This document shows, piece by piece, positions 57,160-64,000 of a DNA stretch of 64,000 nt. Both the position numbers and the translations under genes were made by a program. Each line of letters begins with the position of its first letter. The first letter of the stretch is position 1. Under the pieces are notes generated by a model. It was not told the DNA's origin and did not search any database. It was given only the letters and a program-made list of their open reading frames with translations. Origin of the DNA: Edaphochlamys debaryana (Eukaryota > Chlorophyta > Chlorophyceae > Chlamydomonadales); the NCBI GenBank assembly GCA_016858145.1, contig JAEHOE010000060.1, forward strand, positions 62,001 to 126,000. Direction: 5' to 3'.

Positions 57160-60070
57160 CTACGAGGTGGACTCCTCTGCGGCACTCCTGGCGAGATCCG
57201 TGATCTTGTCGTACAGCGGGGCCATCGCCTAAAAACAAGAAAGGGCGGGGCAGGGAGCCACATGGGGCGTTTGTCGATGCCCCCTGCCTGAACCGCCGCA
57301 CCCATCATCACGCCCTGACGAAGCAAGGTCATTGCGCGCCCCCGCAGGGCCTTTTCACCCTCTCATGCCCCGCCGCGACCCCGCCCAGCCCCACCACGCC
57401 CAGCCGCCCACACCACCAACGCCAGCGCATGCCCCCCAGAAGCAAGCCTGGCCCATCCTGATCGCCCCCACCCTTCCCCGACCCCACCCAGCACCCACCG
57501 CGAACGGGGGCAGCTCCCCCGCCAGCACCCCCGGTAGCGGGTGGTCCCCGTACAGTTGCGTGTTGAGGGACCGGCTGGGGGCCGTGTCGGTGCCTGCGCG
57601 CGCGGGCGCGCGGGGTGGCCGGGGTGATGGGGTGGGTGGGGTTTCGTTGCAGGAGGTCGTCGCGGAATTCACAATGAGACAGTAATCGTCGGGACCCAGC
57701 CGGGTTGCTATGGGTTGCAGAGTGCGCAAAGGATACAGAATGGCCATACCTACATATGCCCCGCCCGTGAACGTAACCTATGCGTAGCTGCCTTTGCCCC
57801 TATCAAGTCCCTGCCCACTGCCTTGGCCCCTTGCCCTCCCCACGGGGCAGGGCCCTGAGCAGGGCCCCGAGCCCACGCACGCACCGTTGAATGAGAAGTT
57901 GGCGAGCAGCCCCGATGCCAGCGAGTAGCAGTGGGAGGGCGCGTCCTGGCCGCTCTGCGCGGGTTGGGTGGGCGGGCGGGCGGGTGAGCGGCGCAGCAGC
58001 GGGGCACGGACGACGACAGGAAGGTGGCCGTAGCGAGGGACCCACCCCGCCCTCGTGCCGTTCAGCCGGCACCTCCATGGCTTGGTGCACCTCCGACGAC
58101 CCTCATAGCTGGGTCCCAGCACGGGGCTTGCTACCGCCCTTGCGCCCTCCTTCCGTCACCCCCCCCTCTGCTCTCTCCCCGACGCCCACCTCCCGGTCCG
58201 CCACGCTGCAGGTCCCCAGCACGGCCGCCGGGATGCCGCTCATCTCATCCGTCTTGGCTGCAGGAGGCCGAGGGGTTCGGGACGGGGCCCTCAGATGTGT
58301 GCCCCTGATGCTCATCACACAGTCAGCTAGCCCGCTCTGCTTGCCGCGTGCCGTGCCCTTGAGCTGCGCCATCCAAGTTAAGCGCCCGCCCTTTCCTCCG
58401 CGCACCCCGTCTGCCCGCCCCTCGCTCCCTGCGCCACCCACCGAAGGACAGGTCTATCCCCACGTTGGACCGCGGGAGGGTGAAGCCCTCCACCGCAGAC
58501 CGCGTCATCAGCACCCAGCACGACTCCACCTGCGGGCCCCGCCGGGGGGAAAGGGGGCCGAGGGATGAGTTGTGTGGTCACGGGTGCGACCCCCATAGTG
58601 TTCTTCCCCGTGCACAACTTGCCGCAGCCTTCCACACTGGACACAGCCCTTCCCCCTAGACCATCACCGGCACCACCCCGCGGCGCCTGTCTCGTCCTAC
58701 ACCAGTCTTAACCAGCTCCGGCAGCCCCAACACCTCAACGCTAGGTAGACCTTTGAAGGTGTGCACCCCAACACGCGGCCAGCGGCTCACCCACTGCAAC
58801 CCCAGCGCCAGGCCCATGCCGATCTGGTTGAGCATAAAGAACACGGGGGGGGACCAGCGGGCGTTGCCCTCGGCGTCCTGAGGGGGGAGGGAGGCGGGAG
58901 GGTGGCGGGAGGGAGCTGAGGTGCAGTGAACAGCGGCGAGGTGGCGGGAGGAGATGGTCGGGCCAGCACCAGGAGGAAGGGGCGTGGGCAGGGGCACCTT
59001 GCTCGATGCCATGGCCGGTGTGAGCTTCTCTGTGCTCCGGTATAAAGGGAAGACAGGTTCACGGAGGCCGCTCACACCTGGTCGACCTTGCGGATGACGA
59101 AGCCGGGGCCGTGGGCCACCGTGAAGCCGAACGCACCCTTGCTCACACGCACAAAGGCTAGGCCCTGCGTGGGGGCGGGGCAAGGAGGGCGGGACAGGGG
59201 CAGCAGCAAGTTGGACGTCTGCCTGCGGGCGCCTGAGGACGGAAGGGACGCCGCGGAGGTGAGGCTGAGAGACAGTCCCCCGCAACAGCGTGTCGAGTTG
59301 CCGAGATACCCACACCTTCACGCCACCACAAGCCACCACCGGCTGGTTTCCCGACGGTGCACTCTCATCCCCTCCCTCAGAAAGCGTGCCAGGGGAGTAT
59401 CATTTCCGAAAACTGGCGGTCTGGCACTGTCCCCTCGTATCACCCTTAGCGGTCACGTGCGGATGCCCCGGCACCTGCCTCGCATTTGCGCAGAAGGCTT
59501 GCCGGCATGCCAGACCCGCCGGTGCACAGCCTCCCGACGAGCTCCGCGGCCCACTTGGCATCGCCTTCCCTGCCATTTTCCAAAGAGGGTTGCGCCTTGA
59601 CTGGCAGCTCCAAACCGCGACAGCTCGCGACATGGCCCTTGCATGCAGGCATCCCTCCCGGCTTACAGTCGCGCCTTGAGCGAATCATCTAGCTCGTCTT
59701 CAGAGGTGCAGGGATTGTCATGGGAGCTCGAGGCTGCATCCACAGCGGCGCTCAGCTCGGGGCTCATCCTCGCCCAGTCCAGTGCGGTTTCCAGTCTTTC
59801 TCGTCGCTCAGAACTGAATTTGTGGTCTGGTGTCGCTCGTAGTCTCTGGGTGTCACAATAGAGCCTCTCAGCCTGTGAACCATCCAAATAGGCGTCGCTC
59901 TGCGTCAGTCTTCCTGGGGCGGTTGTACGGGCGCGGTTGCTGCCACCTGCCAACGGTCGCACTCGTCTGACCTGTGACGCCACGGGACCAGCAGCTGACT
60001 CCCGCCCGGCGCTTTGGAAGAGCTCGTCAGTCAGTCGGCGGGGGCCGATTATAGCACGTGGCCGTCGCAT
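57160..60070 (-). CDS. SYLF-domain (DUF500/Ysc84-like) lipid-binding protein (404 aa, 9 exons)
   Basis: Exons (minus): 60070-59667, 59569-59479, 59164-59078, 58877-58791, 58529-58442, 58257-58190, 57954-57885, 57749-57499, 57228-57160; total 1215 nt in frame. Residues 1-134 are a poorly conserved, partly charged N-terminus. The SYLF core follows: AKWAAELVGRLCTG, GMPASLLRKCEGLAFVRVSK, GFTVAHGPGFVIRKVD, ARWSPPVFFMLNQIGMGL, VESCWVLMTRSAVEGF, NVGIDLSF, HCYSLASGLLANFSFNG, and the C-terminal LYGDHPLPGVLAGELPP ... MAPLYDKI. This is the standard block order (WS.PsF, vlvl....a...f, ysyS.SkGL.a..s..G, fYG......il.g). SYLF proteins bind phosphoinositide membranes and, in yeast, actin. Intron 2 uses a GC donor (GAG|gcaggt), because only that splice keeps KCEGLAFV. 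The ATG at 60070 is the first in frame. Confidence 0.88.
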
Positions 60071-60911
60071 CGACGAAGGCACCAGCTACCCAACCCAGCA
60101 ACCAGGGCTCCAGCAGTCGACGCCGTCCACGCTGTGCCCGTCTCCTACCGGCTCCTACATCGTGTTGGCGAGCCGATGATGTCCGATCAGGGCACGGAGC
60201 TAGCCCAATCGAGCTCCAACCAACGCCCAACCCCAAGCATAACTCCTACTCGGCCGGGATCACACAGCTCCATCGGTACAGCGGCCGCGAGATCGGGCAT
60301 CTGCAGGTGAAAGCAACTCCACCTTGCCTCCACACACAGCCGCACGCCAGCGCCACTGCTCACTGCTCACGGGTCACCACGAACCGCCTGGGCCTGGGAC
60401 TGGCCCTTGGGTCTACCCTCACATTCAGCACAACAACAACACCATCCCGCCTGTGCCCACGCTCCCAAGTCTTGCATTTCCCAGGCCCCACGCACTCGCT
60501 CACCAGACAACCCCCGCCAGTCCCGCCAAATCTTCACTGTGCCCACAGCTCACGAGACTTCATACGTCATTGCCCACCTCGGCAACTTTATACGTCATTG
60601 CCCAACTCGGCAAGTATCGCAACATCCCCCCTTCCATTGCCAAGCCGCCATCACATTCCGTGCTCGGCGTCCTTGGCCCCTCTCCCACGCCCACGCCCAA
60701 AACGCCGCCGCCAGCTGTGGGGAGGCCCTTGTTGCCTTACTACTTCTTGCGGCCCTTCTTGGGGCTGTCCTTGCCCGTGCCGTACCGCGGCAGGCTGTGC
60801 CGTACATCGTCGTCGGTCTTGGAAGTGCCTTGGCCTGGGGTTTAGGGCGGATTGGTAAGGCAGCGGAGTATGGAGAGAGAGCCATGGGCGCTAGAGGCTA
60901 ACAGAGCGGCG
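60071..60911. other. Intergenic: SYLF promoter and C2-gene 3' UTR
   Basis: 841 bp between two minus-strand genes. No protein-like frame on either strand and no TGTAA for the C2 gene found. Two copies of a short tacgtcattgcccacctcgg-like block lie near 60564-60615. Confidence 0.45.
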
Positions 60912-63681
60912 TCAGGGGAGATCGGAGGCGGCTGCTAGCACAGGCGCAGGGCAGGGCCTTGGCCGTAACCGGAGGCCCAGACGCGGGTGGGAACCGCCTA
61001 TTCAGGCAACAACTCTCATCCAACGCGCCCCGCGCCCCACACCTACCGCCGGGGTAGAAGTTCGCGGGGTAGCCGCCCGTCCCCTGCATGGGGGCGGGCG
61101 GGTAGCCGTACTGCGCTGCCCCAGGGTACCCGGGTTGCTGCGGTGGGTAGCCGTAGGCCCCCCCGCTGGGGGGGCCGGAAGGGGGCCCCGACGGCGGCCC
61201 GGAGGATGGGCCCTGGTGGTAGGCTGGGTGGCCGGGGGCCGGCTGTGCTGGGTAGCCGTACGGCGCGGCAGAGGGCGGATACCCGGGGTATGCCCCTCCG
61301 TGCTGTGGCGGATACCCGGGGTGCGCCCCTCCCTGCTGGGGCGGGTAGCCGGGGTGCGCCCCGCCTTGTTGTGCAGGATACCCGGGGGGGTTACCGCCTT
61401 GCTGTGGCGGATACCCGGGGGGGTTACTGCCTTGCTGAGGCGGGTAACCCGGCGGCGCCCCTCCCTGCTGAGGCGGATACCCCGGGGGAGCGCCACCCTG
61501 CTGTGGGGGATACCCCGCGGGTGCCCCTGCCTGCTGTGGGGGGTGCCCCTGGGGCGCCCCTCCCTGCTGTGGGGGGTGCCCCTGGGGCGCCCCTCCCTGC
61601 TGGGGCGGGTACCCCGCCGGTGCCCCTCCCTGCTGGGGCGGGTACCCCTGGGGCAGGCCCCCCTGCTGAGGCGGGTAACCCGGCGGCGCCCCTCCCTGCT
61701 GTGCGGGGTACCCCGGGGGAGCACCGCCCTGCGGTGACGGATACCCCGGCGGGGGGGCACCGTGGGTCGCGGTTGCTCCGTTCCCGGGCTGCTGAGGCGG
61801 GGCGCCGTACGCTCCAGTGGGGTAGCCTGCGGATAGAGACACAAGGTTAGCAGGGGCTACACAGGAGCTGCAACGACGTATGTACATTGCACATGACACA
61901 TCGCAAGCTTTCCTCAATGCGCGTTATGCTCTGACCGCGGAGCAACAACATAGCATACTGCCCGGCACATGAGGCGCCAAGCCTGTCCCCCACGGGCCAC
62001 CACCCCGCACCTGAGAGCGGTCCGCCTGGCTGGGGGTACCCGGGGGGCGGCTGCTGCCCCTGCTGCCCAAGCGGCGGCGCGCCGAAGGGCGGCTGGCCCC
62101 CAGGCGGAGCCCTCGTCTCGGCCGCCCCCGACCCCGGCTCTCCACCGTTGGGGGCCTGCGCCGCGCTGCCCGCAACGGGCTCGGGCGCAGGCGTGGAGAT
62201 GCCCCGTGTGGCGACCGCGACCCCGGCTGCGGGCAGGGGCTGCCCCGGGGCCTGCTGCGGGTAGACGGCAGGGATCTGTGCGGGGGCCTGGAGGGGGTAG
62301 CCCAGGGGCACCTGCGCCGGCGCCTGCTGTGGGTAGGGCGCGGGCGGGGCTGCGGCCGGAACCGGCTTGCCCGGCGGCTGGCTGATGGGGTTGGCCAGGA
62401 CCTGGGCGGGGTGGGGCAGGGTGGGGCAAACGGCACACGCACGTGACCTCGAGCCGCCAGTACAGCGAGAGCCTTCCGAGCGGCGCCGGCACCCGTCAGT
62501 GCTTCCCCGCCCCGCCCCCACCACGCACCGGCGCGGCCAGCGGCGGCGGCGGCCCCATGGGCGTGAACCGCAGCGCCAGGCTGACGGTGCCGCGGGGCTT
62601 GCCGCTCTTGCGGACCAGCGTGGGCTCCGCGCGGTCGCTGCCGGCGGCGCGGACGGACCCCAGCTGCACCGTGGCGCGGCCTAGGAAGTCGTCCTTGGCT
62701 AGGTCCTCGTCCTTGACCTATGGATTGGGGATTGAGCGAGCGCCGTGGGGAGCGGGTGGATGCGAAATTGGGCGGGAGGTCAATGCCGACCCTGGGACCG
62801 GTGTGGTTTGGTGTGGTCTGCTCGGGGCGTTCAGTATGGAATGTGGTGTCGTCAAGGCAGAGGCCCACGGGCAGCTGCCGGGAGTCAACGCCCTGCCCCT
62901 GCGCCCCTGCCCCCGCCCCTGCGCCTCACCGTGACGACCATGGACTGGTCATGGGGGCCCAGAGCGAACACCAGCGTCTCGCCCCACTTGGGGGACGTGC
63001 CGCCGCCTGCAGCAGGGGGCACGGGCGCTTCGGTTCCTTGCGGTTCCGCCCCATTCCAACCCCTCCCATTCTGCTATCACACAACGCAGATGACTCCGGG
63101 CAGTCGTACGCAGTTGGCAGTTGGCCTTGCTGTCGTACCGACACCACGCCCATGCGTCTGGGGTCGAAGGGTCTCAGCGGCTATGGCGAAGTCAACGGTG
63201 CTGTGCTGCACAGCCCCCTGCCCCCGCCCACCCTTGTGGGCCTTCGTGCGGTAGCTCTGCGTCCCAATCTCCAGAATCGTGTAGGGGTCCTGCTTGCCTG
63301 TGAATGGAGGCCGGGGGCGTGCAGCACAGCGAATGAGGGAGTGGCCGCGACCCACCGGTGGCCCCCCGCTGGGGAGTGCTGCCTGACGGGGCACTAGGCC
63401 CGCCGAGGCCCGGCACATTCAATGCCATCATCAGCGCCGCCCCCGCCCCCGCTCACCAAACCAGTCCTTGTCCTTCAACCCGGTTGCGTGCTCCACTGGG
63501 GCGGCAGCGGAGGTAGGCGCGCGCGAAAGGGACGCCGCGCGGGTTGGGAGCGTGAGGTAAGCGTGCACGGGACACTCGCGCGGGCGCCGAGAAGTGCACT
63601 TCGAGGGCTCGTGCGCAGCTCCACCTGCGGCCGTCCCTGAAGCCCGAGATGCTCACCCGTGACCTCCAGTCTGCCCGCCAT
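60912..63681 (-). CDS. C2-domain protein with long Gly/Tyr/Pro/Gln-repeat tail (~529 aa, 8 exons)
   Basis: Exons (minus): 63681-63657, 63495-63457, 63297-63232, 63006-62930, 62717-62529, 62401-62011, 61826-61047, 60934-60912 (last acceptor could be 3 nt later); phases agree. The C2 domain spans ~1-130: MAGRLEVTVEHATGLKDKDW, GKQDPYTILEIGTQSYRTKA, TSPKWGETLVFAL, VVTVKDEDLAKDDFLGRATV, SLALRFTPMG. The Asp residues of loop 1 (KDKDW..KQDPY) and loop 3 (KDEDLAKDD) suggest calcium-dependent phospholipid binding. The tail (~133-522) is PYPQQAP then about twenty PPGYPPQQGGA units. The layout resembles plant SRC2-like C2 proteins and other YPPQ-tailed membrane-traffic proteins; such tails are prone to phase separation. 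The ATG at 63681 starts directly with the first C2 strand. Confidence 0.88.
61256..61760 (-). repeat. Coding minisatellite, ~33-bp unit (YPPQQGGAPPG)
   Basis: Within exon 7 of the C2 gene about 16 units of 33 bp encode (Y-P-P-Q-Q-G-G-A-P-P-G). Neighbouring units differ at silent positions and occasionally replace A by N, L or Q. All lengths seen are multiples of 3. Confidence 0.88.
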
Positions 63682-64000
63682 GGTGCTCCTGAGCGTTCAG
63701 CGGCTCCGGCGCTCAGGCTCGCAATTCGCGGGCTTTGACTGGTCCGCCCAGCGCCCAGAACAGCACGCCCGATCCCCGAGCAGGATAGGCTGCTGATGCG
63801 CTAGACAGTGCAGGCCCTGGTGGTTTTGGGGTAGGCTCAGCGCGGTCGCGGAGCGCCCTGGTTTTGTGAACCGGCGCGGCCGTCGAGCCCTGCGCCCAGA
63901 ATGGCGCTTGAGTGGCCGGCTTTGGAGCGGTTAGAACCGCAGAAGGCTCGGGCGGCCGGATCGCGGCGGCGCGAGCGCTTTGCATTTTCGGCATGGGGGT
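63682..64000. other. Upstream region of the C2 gene; right edge
   Basis: No supported gene. A minus-strand open frame fills most of it but is Ala/Pro-rich and featureless, and it probably reflects GC bias in the promoter and 5' UTR. Confidence 0.45.

Noticed and set aside
63713..63994. 93-codon minus-strand open frame at the right edge
   Set aside because: Featureless Ala/Pro-rich frame directly upstream of the C2 gene; more likely promoter or 5' UTR.
1..64000. CRISPR arrays, rRNA or tRNA genes, bacterial operons
   Set aside because: No regular repeat-spacer array, no rRNA-like block and no convincing cloverleaf were seen. Genes are intron-rich and eukaryotic.

Overview
This is nuclear DNA of a green alga, most probably a volvocine relative of Chlamydomonas or Volvox. 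The DNA is GC-rich, with GC-rich third codon positions. Genes are cut into many small exons by GT-AG introns, with a few GC-AG ones. TGTAA pentamers stand where volvocine poly(A) signals are expected. Two genes encode gametolysin/VMP-type wall metalloproteases with pherophorin-like proline-rich linkers. All gene models below were spliced by hand: reading frame, splice signals, phase and family motifs were checked, but no search was run.

Layout. (1) 0-9.2 kb is gene-poor, with one acidic-tailed reading frame at the left edge, a BTB-like fragment at 7.2-7.7 kb, and diverged repeats. (2) 9.2-19.2 kb holds a divergent pair: an unrecognised helical protein (minus) and an FZL-type chloroplast dynamin-like GTPase (plus, 22 exons). 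(3) 20.5-28.0 kb holds an HSP20-like alpha-crystallin protein (plus) converging on a DUF676 lipase/esterase (minus). (4) 28.2-55.4 kb is a two-copy tandem array. Each unit has a short plus-strand gene of unknown function and a large minus-strand gene. (5) 57.2-63.7 kb holds a SYLF-domain protein and a C2-domain protein with a long YPPQQGG-repeat tail, both minus.

The most interesting content is the array. Copy A (42107 to 30331) splices into 50 exons that add up to an uninterrupted 1350-codon frame: signal peptide, proline-rich stalk, pro-region, M11 metallopeptidase with the VMP-type QEXXHXXGXXH site, a second proline-rich hinge, and seven RCC1-type repeats. Seven such repeats are the number needed for one closed beta-propeller. 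Copy B (55358 to 44384) has the same architecture and reads through in every exon inspected. A secreted copper/zinc protease tethered to a propeller would fit extracellular-matrix remodelling. That role is inference.

The other genes look like ordinary housekeeping functions: thylakoid membrane remodelling (FZL), chaperone, lipid hydrolysis (DUF676), and phosphoinositide or calcium-dependent membrane binding (SYLF, C2). They show no operon-like link to the array.
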